From NCBI RefSeq assembly GCF_025352425.1, contig NZ_JANXTI010000055.1:1-48102 (forward strand): a stretch of 48,102 nucleotides of DNA, in the 5' to 3' direction. The notes below the pieces were generated by a model. It was not told where the DNA came from, searched no databases, and was given only the letters and a program-made list of their open reading frames with translations. Position numbers and translations under genes: made by a program. This DNA comes from Flavobacterium sp. Its GTDB lineage: Bacteria; Bacteroidota; Bacteroidia; Flavobacteriales; Flavobacteriaceae. Shown piece after piece: positions 25,803 through 34,315 of the stretch. The stretch's first letter is position 1. Every line of letters begins with the position of its first letter.

Positions 25803-26045
25803 TCATCCTCCGGCAAACGGTGGTAAAAAAGCAATTATATCGTTGTTTTTTAGTTCAACATCATTTTGTAGGAATTTTTCATTTACAGCTATTGAATAAT
25901 TAATAACCAGTATTTTAGGGTATTTTACTTCTATAAATGATTGTAATTTTTTTACGGTATTTGAATCTTGCCCGATAAAAATAGGTTCTTCCTTTTTTTG
26001 GGCAATATCTGCTATAATTCCGAAATATTTTAGGGTTACTTCCAT
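25803..26045 (-). CDS. moaD: MoaD/ThiS-family sulfur carrier
   Basis: The 80-residue protein has the ubiquitin-like fold and ends FLPPFAGG. The C-terminal Gly-Gly accepts adenylate and then sulfur. It starts EVTLKYFGIIADIAQKKEE, typical of MoaD. Genes for its partners moeB and moaE follow directly, which identifies it as MoaD more than ThiS. Its start overlaps the stop of the TauE-like gene by 1 nt (TAATG). Confidence 0.94.
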   Translation of the reverse strand: MEVTLKYFGIIADIAQKKEEPIFIGQDSNTVKKLQSFIEVKYPKILVINYSIAVNEKFLQNDVELKNNDIIAFLPPFAGG

Positions 26046-26791
26046 TAGATTGTGTACAATTTAAAGATGGCAATTAGCAATACTACAGCCAGAACATTTC
26101 GCAATACGAGCGTATTCATTTTTTTACTTCCTAAGTAAGCGCCTAGAATTCCACCAACCAAAACCACGGCTATCAATGATACTGACGAAATTGGAAGCGT
26201 TCCTCCTTTGGATACAAATCCGAAAAGCCCTGAAATGGAATTTACAAAGATAAACAAAGCAGAAACAGCGGCGCTTTTTTTGATATCTGCCCAACTTAAA
26301 AGCAACAGCACCGGACTTAAAATGATTCCACCGCCAATGCCAATCAATCCTGATAAAAATCCAATTAGCGCACCAATGAATAATGCCAATGGAATGTTTA
26401 CAGGTTTCAATTCGCCTTTTTGTTTTCCGAATAAACCAATTAATCTCCCTACTGCAAACAAAAGAACCGTGGCTAGGATTATTTTATAAATATGTGTTTC
26501 TATTGTAATGATTCCACCTAAGAAAGAGAACGGAATGGAAGTTATCGCAAACGGGTAAAACAATTTCCATTCAAATTTTTTCTCACGATAATAAAAGAAA
26601 AACGAAATCCCTGAAACTAGTATATTCAGCACTAAAGCTGTCGGTTTCATAAACGTAACCGGAAACGCAAACAAACTCATCAAAGCGAGATAACCGCTGG
26701 CGCCGCCGTGTCCGACACTGGCATACAAAAACGCTACAAGCAGTAATAAAATGAGTAATAACGGAGATTGAACGAGTTCGCCTGAGAGCAT
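26045..26791 (-). CDS. TauE/SafE-family membrane exporter
   Basis: The 248-residue protein has about eight membrane segments, with VGHGGASGYLALMSLF near the start and GALIGFLSGLIGIGGGIILSPVLLLL in the middle. The GxxGIGGG type repeat is typical of TauE/SafE (DUF81). Relatives move sulfite, sulfoacetate or other small anions. Its place between moeA and moaD suggests a link to sulfur or oxyanion handling during cofactor synthesis, which is inference. Molybdate has not been shown as a substrate for this family, as far as I know. Confidence 0.88.
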   Translation of the reverse strand: MLSGELVQSPLLLILLLLVAFLYASVGHGGASGYLALMSLFAFPVTFMKPTALVLNILVSGISFFFYYREKKFEWKLFYPFAITSIPFSFLGGIITIETHIYKIILATVLLFAVGRLIGLFGKQKGELKPVNIPLALFIGALIGFLSGLIGIGGGIILSPVLLLLSWADIKKSAAVSALFIFVNSISGLFGFVSKGGTLPISSVSLIAVVLVGGILGAYLGSKKMNTLVLRNVLAVVLLIAIFKLYTI

Positions 26792-26836
26792 ATTTCTAAA
26801 AATTAACGAACTGTAAATATAAAGACAATTATGATT

Positions 26837-28006
26837 TTAGATTGGATAAACCGAAACTTTATCACCTTTTAATAATTGGTACTTTCCATCCGCAACATAA
26901 ACCAGGGCATTTGCAAGTGCAAAGGAATTCAGCATTCCCGAATCCTGATGCGAGAGTATCATAACCTCATCATCAGTAATTGAAGCTTTCAGAAACTGGG
27001 AACGTGGATTATCAACAATAAAATCATGAGTCAGATTCCTGTTCAGTTGCGAGCCGTATTTACAATCCATTCCCGAACGTCGTTGTAACGTTGGCAGCAC
27101 ATAGACATAAAAACAAGTCAGGCTCGCTGCTGGATTTCCGGGTAATGCAAAAATGATTTTATCGTTTTGCTTACCAACTAATAAAGGCTTTCCTGGTTTT
27201 TGATTGACTTTATAAAACAGCGTTTCTACTTTTAAACTTTCCAACGCCTTGCCTACAAAATCATAGTTGCCAACCGAAATTCCGCCCGAAACCAAGATAA
27301 CATCATTCTCGCCAATAGCTTTTTCCAGTGTGTTTTTTGTGTTCTCTAAATTGTCGTTTACTTTGTAAAGCGAAACAGCATTGAAATTTGCATTAAATAA
27401 AGCCGTTTGCAGCATTATTGCGTTGCTTTCGTATACTTTTCCTCCTGATAAATTTTCTCCGGCAGAAACAAGTTCATTTCCTGTTACTACAATTCCAACA
27501 CTTGGTTTTTGAAATGCTTTGACTTTGGTAAATCCCAATCCCGTTAAAAATCCAATTGCGGCAGGGTTTAGAAATGTTCCTTTCTCCAACGCAACATCGC
27601 CTTTCATTATCTGTGCGCCAAGCTGACGGACATTGGTTTCCGGTTTTATGGATTCTTCCAACTGCAATTCCGAACTAGTAATTGTCACTTTTTCGATTTG
27701 AATTACGGCCTGCGCCGAATCGGGAACTGCAGCACCGGTGAATATTTTTACGGCTTGACCAAATTTTAATTCTGTATCGAAAAAATCACCAGCTTTCACT
27801 TCGCCGACTATTTCATAATGCAATGAATCGTGGAGCGAAATTGCAAAACCATCCATCGTGGCTTGTCGAAACGGCGGCATATAGATTGGTGAATATACAG
27901 TTTCTGCCAACACATGGTTTCGGGCTTCAAACAAGGGAAGTTCAATTATTCGTTTGGAATAATTCAGGTTTTCAAGTATCGAAAAAGCTTCGGAAGTAGA
28001 AATCAT
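26837..28006 (-). CDS. moeA: Molybdopterin molybdenumtransferase MoeA
   Basis: MoeA inserts molybdate into adenylated molybdopterin. The 389-residue protein has FRQATMDGFAIS near the start (the PxxxSAMDGYA-type motif), VKIFTGAAVPDSAQAVIQIE, VVTGNELVSAGE, ILVSGGISVGNYDFV, and PGKPLLVGKQNDKIIFALPGNPAA. The C-terminal domain IV is short but present. It overlaps the upstream xdhC by 4 nt (ATGA). Confidence 0.96.
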   Translation of the reverse strand: MISTSEAFSILENLNYSKRIIELPLFEARNHVLAETVYSPIYMPPFRQATMDGFAISLHDSLHYEIVGEVKAGDFFDTELKFGQAVKIFTGAAVPDSAQAVIQIEKVTITSSELQLEESIKPETNVRQLGAQIMKGDVALEKGTFLNPAAIGFLTGLGFTKVKAFQKPSVGIVVTGNELVSAGENLSGGKVYESNAIMLQTALFNANFNAVSLYKVNDNLENTKNTLEKAIGENDVILVSGGISVGNYDFVGKALESLKVETLFYKVNQKPGKPLLVGKQNDKIIFALPGNPAASLTCFYVYVLPTLQRRSGMDCKYGSQLNRNLTHDFIVDNPRSQFLKASITDDEVMILSHQDSGMLNSFALANALVYVADGKYQLLKGDKVSVYPI

Positions 28007-28911
28007 CTGTTTTGGTTTTTAACCCTGATTAACTGCGCGGCCACGCTAATGGCAATTTCCTGAGTCGTTTCGCTTTTTATATCAATGCCGATTGGCGCAT
28101 ATACTCTGGCTATATTATCTTTATCAAAACCATCTTCTACCATTTTTGAAAATAAGGTTGCAATTTTCTCTTTGCTTCCCAACATTCCAACATACTTGAA
28201 ATTCTTGTTTATTAATTGCCGGATGATAACATCGTCGGTTCGGTAACCAAAGGACATAATGACTACGTAAACGTCATTTCCTTCCGGGATATAATTGTCG
28301 ATTTCCTCAAAGTCAATTGTTTGCCGTGAATGTGCAAAATTGTTCTGCATCATAGTGTTTAGGTTTTCGCGATGATCGAGAATATGAATCTCAAAATCCA
28401 TCCGCGAAAGCACTTCGCTTAACGCCAAACCTACATGTCCGCCTCCAATGATATAGACTTTTTGAGGTAATGAACTGCTTTCGGTAAATGACCATTCCGG
28501 ATTTTCAGAAGGAACATTTATGCCAAGATTATTATAAAAAATTTGAAAATTATCTTCGTTTAGAATTTGCTCAACGAGCGGATGAAAATCCGAAGTGACA
28601 TCATAGAAAGCAACCGTCTGCCGACCGGAGCATATCATTCCCGATTGGTCTTTGGGTGCTGATTTGTCGTGGATTTGGTGTTTTACAAAGGGTTTATGAG
28701 GTGGTTTGTCCAAAAGCGATTGCGCATATTCCACCAGCTTATGTTCCATGATTCCTCCGCCAATCGTGCCAAACATTTCATTTTTGGCAACAGCCATTTT
28801 AAAGCCTTTTCGTCCCGGACTGCTGCCTTCATTGGCAATTACAATCATCAATACCAACCGATTTTCCGACTGGAGGACTTGGGAAAGTTTTTTGTAAAAA
28901 TCTAAAATCAT
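28003..28911 (-). CDS. xdhC: XdhC/CoxI-family molybdenum cofactor chaperone
   Basis: XdhC binds the finished cofactor, helps its sulfuration and hands it to xanthine dehydrogenase. The 302-residue protein has the N-terminal XdhC/CoxI domain (ANEGSSPGRKGFKMAVAKN, GTIGGGIMEHKL, the CSGRQT stretch). A Rossmann domain follows, with YIIGGGHVGLALSEVL and YVGMLGSKEK. It is the first enzyme-related gene of the cofactor operon and sits 47 bp after the receiver gene. Its presence links the Mo-cofactor operon to the xdhAB genes about 8 kb away. Confidence 0.94.
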   Translation of the reverse strand: MILDFYKKLSQVLQSENRLVLMIVIANEGSSPGRKGFKMAVAKNEMFGTIGGGIMEHKLVEYAQSLLDKPPHKPFVKHQIHDKSAPKDQSGMICSGRQTVAFYDVTSDFHPLVEQILNEDNFQIFYNNLGINVPSENPEWSFTESSSLPQKVYIIGGGHVGLALSEVLSRMDFEIHILDHRENLNTMMQNNFAHSRQTIDFEEIDNYIPEGNDVYVVIMSFGYRTDDVIIRQLINKNFKYVGMLGSKEKIATLFSKMVEDGFDKDNIARVYAPIGIDIKSETTQEIAISVAAQLIRVKNQNR

Positions 28912-28958
28912 TGTTTCGTTTATGAAACTGGTGATATGAAAAACGAAGTTATGGAATA

Positions 28959-29384
28959 TTATTTAACATAATTTGGAGAAACACATGTTTTCCAATATTC
29001 AATTATCGTTTTTAACGTATCTCTTAAATCGGAATATTTTGTTGGCTTGACAAAGAAACCCTGAACCGATTTTGAATAGGCATCAATTATAAACTGCTGC
29101 TCGGCTGTTGTAGAAAAAAATAAATAGGGAATGCTCTTTAACCTTAAATCCTCATTGTTGTGGATTTTTTCCCTAAGTTCCATTCCGTTTAATTTGGGCA
29201 TATTGATATCAGAAAATACAATAAAAGGCTCTACATCATTGTTTACTAAATGGTCCAATGCCAATTCGCCGTCACCAAAAAAGCGAATTTCATTTTTATA
29301 TCCTAATTCCTGGAATGCTTCTAACATCAACTCCTGGTCATCCTTATCGTCTTCAATCACTATTATTGGCCCATTTTTATTCAT
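28959..29384 (-). CDS. Single-domain response regulator upstream of the cofactor operon
   Basis: The 141-residue lone receiver has E11-D12-D13, phospho-acceptor D59 in FSDINMP, the switch region FFSTTAEQQ and K113 in FVKPTKY. It has no output domain. It lies on the same strand as xdhC, 47 bp before it and with no terminator between, so it may be the first gene of the Mo-cofactor transcript. How a lone receiver would relate to purine use is unknown. Confidence 0.9.
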   Translation of the reverse strand: MNKNGPIIVIEDDKDDQELMLEAFQELGYKNEIRFFGDGELALDHLVNNDVEPFIVFSDINMPKLNGMELREKIHNNEDLRLKSIPYLFFSTTAEQQFIIDAYSKSVQGFFVKPTKYSDLRDTLKTIIEYWKTCVSPNYVK

Positions 29385-29468
29385 CTCTTTTTTTATTGAA
29401 TTTCAATGTCAATATTACGAATTTAATATTCTACATTTTGATTTTCGGGAATTCATTTTGTATTGTCC

Positions 29469-29476
29469 CAAAAATA
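29469..29476 (-). promoter_or_regulatory. -7 element for the receiver/Mo-cofactor operon
   Basis: The minus strand reads TATTTTTG, a match to TAnnTTTG, about 85 bp before the receiver start. No TTG is found at -33, so an activator may be needed. Confidence 0.45.
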
Positions 29477-29522
29477 GTCTGAGCGTTACGATTAAAAAAT
29501 TAACTTTTTATCCTTAAGTTTG

Positions 29523-29530
29523 TATGTTTG
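29523..29530 (+). promoter_or_regulatory. -7 element for the ureide operon
   Basis: TATGTTTG matches TAnnTTTG, 29 bp before the GTG of allB. No TTG is seen 17-23 bp upstream. It faces away from the element at 29469-29476, so the two operons share a control region. Confidence 0.5.
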
Positions 29531-29559
29531 CCTTACCGGCAAATTAAAAATAATTTACA

Positions 29560-30885
29560 GTGCACGGAAGAAAAATATACAGCAATCGCGTTTGGGTCGA
29601 AAATAAATTACAACCCGCAACCATAAGTCATAACAACGGAACTATTACAGCCATTGATTTTGAAAAATTAAATGACGCCAACGATTTTGGTAATGCTATC
29701 ATTATGCCTGGTGTAATCGATGTTCATGTTCATATAAACGAACCCGGAAGAACGGAATGGGAAGGGTTTGAAACCGCCACTCAGGCCGCAGCTGCTGGTG
29801 GAAGCACGACCATTATCGATATGCCTTTGAATGCAAGTCCGGTAACAACAACTTTGGATGCGTTTAATCAAAAACTGGATGCGTCAAAAGGGAAAATGAA
29901 TGTCAATGTAGGTTTTTATGCCGGACTGATTCCCGGAAATGCTAAACACTTAGATTCGCTAATTCGAGCCGGAGTTGTAGGTGTAAAATGTTTCCTTACG
30001 CATTCCGGAATTGATGAATTTCCGAATGTGACCGAAAAGGATTTAGATGAAGCAATGCCAATTATTGCCAAACACCAGATTCCGTTATTGGCACACTGCG
30101 AATTATATGATGAAGAAGTGGATTGTGATTTTGACAACAATCCAACAAGCTACCAGCATTATCTGGCGAGCCGTCCAAAGAAATGGGAAAACGACGCCGT
30201 CGACTTAATGATTAGGATGTGCCGCAAGCACAATTGCCCGGTTCATATCGTTCATGTTGCCTCTGCTGAAGCGTTATCCAAAATAGAACTTGCCAAAAAA
30301 GAAGGATTGCCAATTACTGCCGAAACCTGTACACAATATATTTTCTTCAATGCCGAAGATATTCCCGATGGAAATTGCATTTATAAATGTGCACCACCAA
30401 TTCGCGAAAAAGCAAATAATGAGCAATTAAAACAGGCTTTTGTTTCGGGTGTTTTGGATTTTATTACAACCGACCACTCGCCTGCTCCACCCAATATCAA
30501 AGAAATGGAAAGTGGTAATATGAAGAAAGCGTGGGGCGGAATTGCAGGTGTTCAATTCTTATTAACTGCTTCATGGACAGCGCTTAAGGAAACGATGTCA
30601 TTGGAACAATTTATTCCGTTAGTGACTTCAAAACCAGCACGTTTTATCAAAGCCAATAAGAAAGGTGAAATCAAAAAGGGCAACGATGCCGATTTCGTAA
30701 TCTGGAATCCTGATGAAAACGTTATAGTAAAACCTGAGGACATTTTTTTCAGATATAAAATAAGTCCATATATTGCGCAAAACTTAAACGGGAAGGTGCT
30801 GGAAACAATAGTAAATGGCGCGACCGTTTATCACAATAAATCAATACAAAACAAAAATAAAGGACAATGGCTTTTGCAAAAGTAA
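29560..30885 (+). CDS. allB: Allantoinase
   Basis: Allantoinase opens the hydantoin ring of allantoin to give allantoate. The 441-residue amidohydrolase starts at GTG 29560. Metal site: H56 and H58 (DVHVHINEPGR), the bridging carboxylated K143 (VGVKCFLTHSG), then the LAHCE, HIVHVAS and TDHSPAP motifs. AAAGGSTTIIDMPLN and CAPPIREK are typical of allantoinase over dihydroorotase. It overlaps the allantoicase gene by 19 nt, confirming the pathway context. Confidence 0.95.
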   Translation: MHGRKIYSNRVWVENKLQPATISHNNGTITAIDFEKLNDANDFGNAIIMPGVIDVHVHINEPGRTEWEGFETATQAAAAGGSTTIIDMPLNASPVTTTLDAFNQKLDASKGKMNVNVGFYAGLIPGNAKHLDSLIRAGVVGVKCFLTHSGIDEFPNVTEKDLDEAMPIIAKHQIPLLAHCELYDEEVDCDFDNNPTSYQHYLASRPKKWENDAVDLMIRMCRKHNCPVHIVHVASAEALSKIELAKKEGLPITAETCTQYIFFNAEDIPDGNCIYKCAPPIREKANNEQLKQAFVSGVLDFITTDHSPAPPNIKEMESGNMKKAWGGIAGVQFLLTASWTALKETMSLEQFIPLVTSKPARFIKANKKGEIKKGNDADFVIWNPDENVIVKPEDIFFRYKISPYIAQNLNGKVLETIVNGATVYHNKSIQNKNKGQWLLQK

Positions 30886-31886
30886 CTGAAATTATAAAAG
30901 AATCACCAGCGTTTACAACACTCACCGATTTAGCTGCCGAAAGATTAGTCGGAAAAGTTTTATATGCAACCGATGATTTTTTCGCCGAAAAAGAAAATTT
31001 AATTCTACCAACAAGAGGCATTTTTATTACCGATAAATATACTGACAGAGGAAAATGGATGGACGGCTGGGAAAGCCGCAGAAAGAGAACTCCGGGACAT
31101 GATTGGGCTGTAATCCAATTGGGTGTTTCAGGAAAAATTAGCGGTTTTGATATTGACACTAATTTCTTTTTAGGAAATCATCCGCCACATGCTTCTGTTG
31201 AAGCTGTGAATCTTCCTGATGATTATAAAGTCTCTGATTGGGATTCGGTTGCATGGAAAGAAATCCTACCGAAATCACATTTGGATGCCGGTTCTCAAAA
31301 CTTTTACGAATGCAAAAGCAATGAAATCTTTACACACTTGCGTTTACATATTTATCCTGATGGCGGCGTTGCTCGTTTCAGAGTATATGGCAAAGTGTTT
31401 AAGAATTGGGATGCTGTTTCAACAAATGACACTATCGATTTAGCCGCGGCGATTAACGGCGGACAAGCGATTGCCTGCAACGATATGTTCTTTAGTGCGA
31501 TGAGTAATTTGATTATGCCAAATCGTGGTGCTAACATGGGCGACGGTTGGGAAACTAAACGTAACCGAACTCCAAACAATAGTGATTGGGTTATTTTGAA
31601 ACTAGCGCATAAAGGAACCGTTGATAGAATCGTGGTGGACACTTGTCACTTCAAAGGAAATTATCCTGATAGTTGCTCGATTGAATTCTGCGTAAGCGAT
31701 AATGACGATTATGTTATCGATGGCGGTGATTGGCAGGTTTTATTACCACAACAAAAATTAAGCGCCGACAACGAACACGAATTTGTAAAAGAAATAAATC
31801 CTAATAGCGTAATAACGCACGTCAGGCTGAACATTTTTCCTGATGGTGGCATCAGCCGTTTGCGATTGTTTGGTAAAATCAGTTAA
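30867..31886 (+). CDS. alc: Allantoicase
   Basis: Allantoicase splits allantoate into urea and (S)-ureidoglycolate. The 339-residue protein has the two internal repeats of the family. The first is around GRWMDGWESRRKRTPGHDW as seen in GKWMDGWESRRKRTPG, with DTNFFLGNHPPHASVEAV. The second has MGDGWETKRNRTPNNSDW and DTCHFKGNYPDSCSIE. Each ends with HVRL-type motifs (FTHLRLHIYPDGGVARFRV and THVRLNIFPDGGISRLRL). It is complete. It lies between allB (19-nt overlap) and puuD (3 nt away). Confidence 0.96.
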   Translation: MAFAKVTEIIKESPAFTTLTDLAAERLVGKVLYATDDFFAEKENLILPTRGIFITDKYTDRGKWMDGWESRRKRTPGHDWAVIQLGVSGKISGFDIDTNFFLGNHPPHASVEAVNLPDDYKVSDWDSVAWKEILPKSHLDAGSQNFYECKSNEIFTHLRLHIYPDGGVARFRVYGKVFKNWDAVSTNDTIDLAAAINGGQAIACNDMFFSAMSNLIMPNRGANMGDGWETKRNRTPNNSDWVILKLAHKGTVDRIVVDTCHFKGNYPDSCSIEFCVSDNDDYVIDGGDWQVLLPQQKLSADNEHEFVKEINPNSVITHVRLNIFPDGGISRLRLFGKIS

Positions 31887-31889
31887 CTA

Positions 31890-33308
31890 GTGTCAATAAC
31901 TACCTTTGTCATAATTGTTTTGTATGTGGTGTATTTCAGCGTATTGATTACGCTGGGTTATATGTCGTACAAAATGCCCAACTTCTTAAAAGGGAAATCC
32001 CAAAAAAATCCTGAAGCCGATGAAGACATCCGTAACACCAGCATGAATTATATTTATGCCGGAATGCTGATGGTCATTGTCGGAATACTGATTAATACTT
32101 ACATTCTTGTACAAGGCACGCCATTGGAAGCACATATGATGGAATGGCTGAATATTGTCATTCGACTAATGCACATTACTTTCGGAATTGCCTGGATTGG
32201 CGCTTCGTTTTATTTTGTTTTTTTGGAAAATGCGTTGAATAGAACTGAAGATGTCCGCGATGAATTGGCAGGTAACCTTTGGGCAGTTCACGGTGGCGGA
32301 TTTTATTATTTAGAGAAATATAAAGTTGCGCCAAAGACAATTCCGAAACACCTGCATTGGTTTAAATATGAAGCTTACTTTACCTGGCTCTCGGGTTTTT
32401 GCTTGTTGTTTGTGGTGTATTATTTCAATGCTTCAGCTTTTTTAATAGATAAGAATGTGTTGGATATTACTGCTACAGAAGGAATACTGATTGGAGTTAG
32501 TTCATTTGTAGTGGCTTGGATTATTTATGATAGAATGTGTAAATCTTCGCTAATCAAAAACCAAACAGCTTTTGCCTTGATTGGATTTGTTTTCCTGATA
32601 ACGTTTGCCTTCTTTTACTGCCACGTATTTAGTGCTCGTGCGGCTTATATTCATTTCGGAGCGATGATTGGAAGCCTTATGGTTGCCAATGTGTTCTTTG
32701 TGATTATTCCCGGACAAAAGGAAATGGTGCGTTGTGCCAAATTGGGAATTCCGTTAGATCCAAGTTTAGGTAAAAAAGCATTGGCGCGTTCGTTACACAA
32801 CAACTATTTTACACTTCCTGTATTATTTGTGATGGTAAGTAACCACTTTCCGTCTACCTTTGGGTATGAATATCCGTGGTTGATCCTGGCAATCATTTCT
32901 TTGGGTGCGGCCGGTGTAAAACACTATCTCAACCTAAAAGAACAAAAGAACCTCAACGTATGGATTCTCCCGGTTTCGGTTGTGATTCTTCTGGCAGCCT
33001 GCTTTATTTCGGCGCCAAGCCCGAATCCGTATGAGTGTAAAAAAGAAGTAAGCATTACCGAAGTTCAGGCGATTGTTCAGAAACGTTGTGTCCAATGCCA
33101 CTCTTCTTCGCCAACTGACGATGTTTATAAAACCGCTCCAAATGGCGTGAAATATGATACACCACAAGAGATTTACAATAAAAGAGATTTGATTATGCAG
33201 CGCGTGGTTGTTACCAAAACGATGCCCCAAAATAATAAAACCAACATTACCGAAGAAGAACGAAACATGATTCGATGCTGGATTGAGCAAGGCGCGAGTT
33301 TGAAATAA
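31890..33308 (+). CDS. puuD: Membrane-bound urate hydroxylase PuuD with cytochrome c domain
   Basis: PuuD oxidises urate to 5-hydroxyisourate and passes electrons to its own cytochrome c, so no H2O2 is made. The 472-residue protein starts at GTG 31890 (a start 3 nt after the alc stop). It has about eight membrane segments, with the conserved MHITFGIAWIGASFYFVFLE and GNLWAVHGGGFYY. The C-terminal cytochrome domain has heme-binding C400-x2-C403-H404 (RCVQCHS) and a likely axial ligand M445 (KTMPQNN). It replaces soluble uricase in this cluster. Electrons would go on to the respiratory chain. Confidence 0.95.
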   Translation: MSITTFVIIVLYVVYFSVLITLGYMSYKMPNFLKGKSQKNPEADEDIRNTSMNYIYAGMLMVIVGILINTYILVQGTPLEAHMMEWLNIVIRLMHITFGIAWIGASFYFVFLENALNRTEDVRDELAGNLWAVHGGGFYYLEKYKVAPKTIPKHLHWFKYEAYFTWLSGFCLLFVVYYFNASAFLIDKNVLDITATEGILIGVSSFVVAWIIYDRMCKSSLIKNQTAFALIGFVFLITFAFFYCHVFSARAAYIHFGAMIGSLMVANVFFVIIPGQKEMVRCAKLGIPLDPSLGKKALARSLHNNYFTLPVLFVMVSNHFPSTFGYEYPWLILAIISLGAAGVKHYLNLKEQKNLNVWILPVSVVILLAACFISAPSPNPYECKKEVSITEVQAIVQKRCVQCHSSSPTDDVYKTAPNGVKYDTPQEIYNKRDLIMQRVVVTKTMPQNNKTNITEEERNMIRCWIEQGASLK

Positions 33309-33408
33309 CAAGACCGCGAATTCAAAAATTAATTGAGTTTATAAAGACAATAATTTGCGAATTTGCGGTAAAAATTTTAGACTAAATTTACATTTCAAAG
33401 AAATAAAT

Positions 33409-34251
33409 ATGAATTTATTAGCATTTAATACGCTACCCGAAGAAACTGCGAAGAAAGAACTTTTCGCCTGTTGCGGTTCCGAAAAATGGTCATCTTCAAT
33501 GATGAAGCACTTCCCTTTTGCTTCCGAAAAGCAGTTGGTTGATTTGTCTTCCAAAGTTTGGTATGACGAATGTAGTGAAGCGGATTGGAGAGAATCGTTT
33601 ACGCACCATCCGAAAATTGGCGATGTGAAAAGCCTCACCGAAAAGTTTGCCGGAAAGGAACAAGCAGGGGTTGCAGTTGCAACATCGGAAACAATTGAAG
33701 CATTGGCGAAAGCCAATTCTGATTATGAAAACAAAAACGGTTTTATCTTTATTGTTTGTGCTACCGGAAAATCAGCAACAGAAATGTTAGCCATACTAAA
33801 TGACCGTCTGCAGAACACTGCCGAAGAAGAACTGCATATTGCAATGGGTGAACAGCAGAAAATATCTATAATCCGCTTTAAAAAGATGCTGCCGGACGGC
33901 GATTTCAGTTTCCTTAAAGTAAGTCAAATCACAACCCACGTTTTAGACACCTCAACCGGGATTCCCGGAAAGAACATCTCCATCCGATTACAAGCTTTCA
34001 GGAATAACATCTGGCAAACCATAGCGCAAGGCATTACCAATAGTGACGGTAGAATTCCTGATTTACTTCCGCAAGAGCGAAACCTTAAACCTGATACATA
34101 TAAAATGATTTTCGATACCGGAAATTATTATTCGAATACCAAAACCTTTTACCCAAAAGTGGAAATCATTTTCAGCACTTTTGACGAAACACATTATCAT
34201 GTGCCTTTGTTGGTTAATCCGTTTGGATATAGTACTTACAGAGGAAGTTAA
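33409..34251 (+). CDS. uraDH: Fused OHCU decarboxylase and 5-hydroxyisourate hydrolase
   Basis: The 280-residue protein carries both steps from hydroxyisourate to (S)-allantoin. Residues 1 to about 160 are OHCU decarboxylase, with the catalytic H67 in HHPKIGDVKSL, at the same number as in characterised enzymes. Residues about 170-280 are the transthyretin-like HIU hydrolase, with H177 in THVLDTSTGIPGKN and the C-terminal signature GYSTYRGS. Order of domains matches plant allantoin synthase, though the reactions run in the reverse order. Start ATG 33409 is chosen over the upstream in-frame TTG at 33355. It lies 100 bp after puuD. Confidence 0.95.
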   Translation: MNLLAFNTLPEETAKKELFACCGSEKWSSSMMKHFPFASEKQLVDLSSKVWYDECSEADWRESFTHHPKIGDVKSLTEKFAGKEQAGVAVATSETIEALAKANSDYENKNGFIFIVCATGKSATEMLAILNDRLQNTAEEELHIAMGEQQKISIIRFKKMLPDGDFSFLKVSQITTHVLDTSTGIPGKNISIRLQAFRNNIWQTIAQGITNSDGRIPDLLPQERNLKPDTYKMIFDTGNYYSNTKTFYPKVEIIFSTFDETHYHVPLLVNPFGYSTYRGS

Positions 34252-34252
34252 G

Positions 34253-34310
34253 GTGAGAGAAAAGAAGCAAGAAGCAAGAGAAAAGAATATAGAGAATAGA
34301 CTAGAAGTAA
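34253..34310. repeat. Polypurine repeat between uraDH and the CitE-like gene
   Basis: The 58 bp are almost pure purine and contain AGAAGCAAGAAGCAAGAG and AGAATATAGAGAATAGA-type units. Similar purine-rich units are, to my knowledge, common between Flavobacterial genes. It separates the two coding regions and could affect coupling of the last operon gene. Confidence 0.5.
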
Positions 34311-34315
34311 TTATT

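Noticed and set aside
28912..28958. Molybdenum cofactor riboswitch before xdhC
   Set aside because: The gap is only 47 bp and has no conserved stem pattern; nothing similar is seen before the receiver gene.
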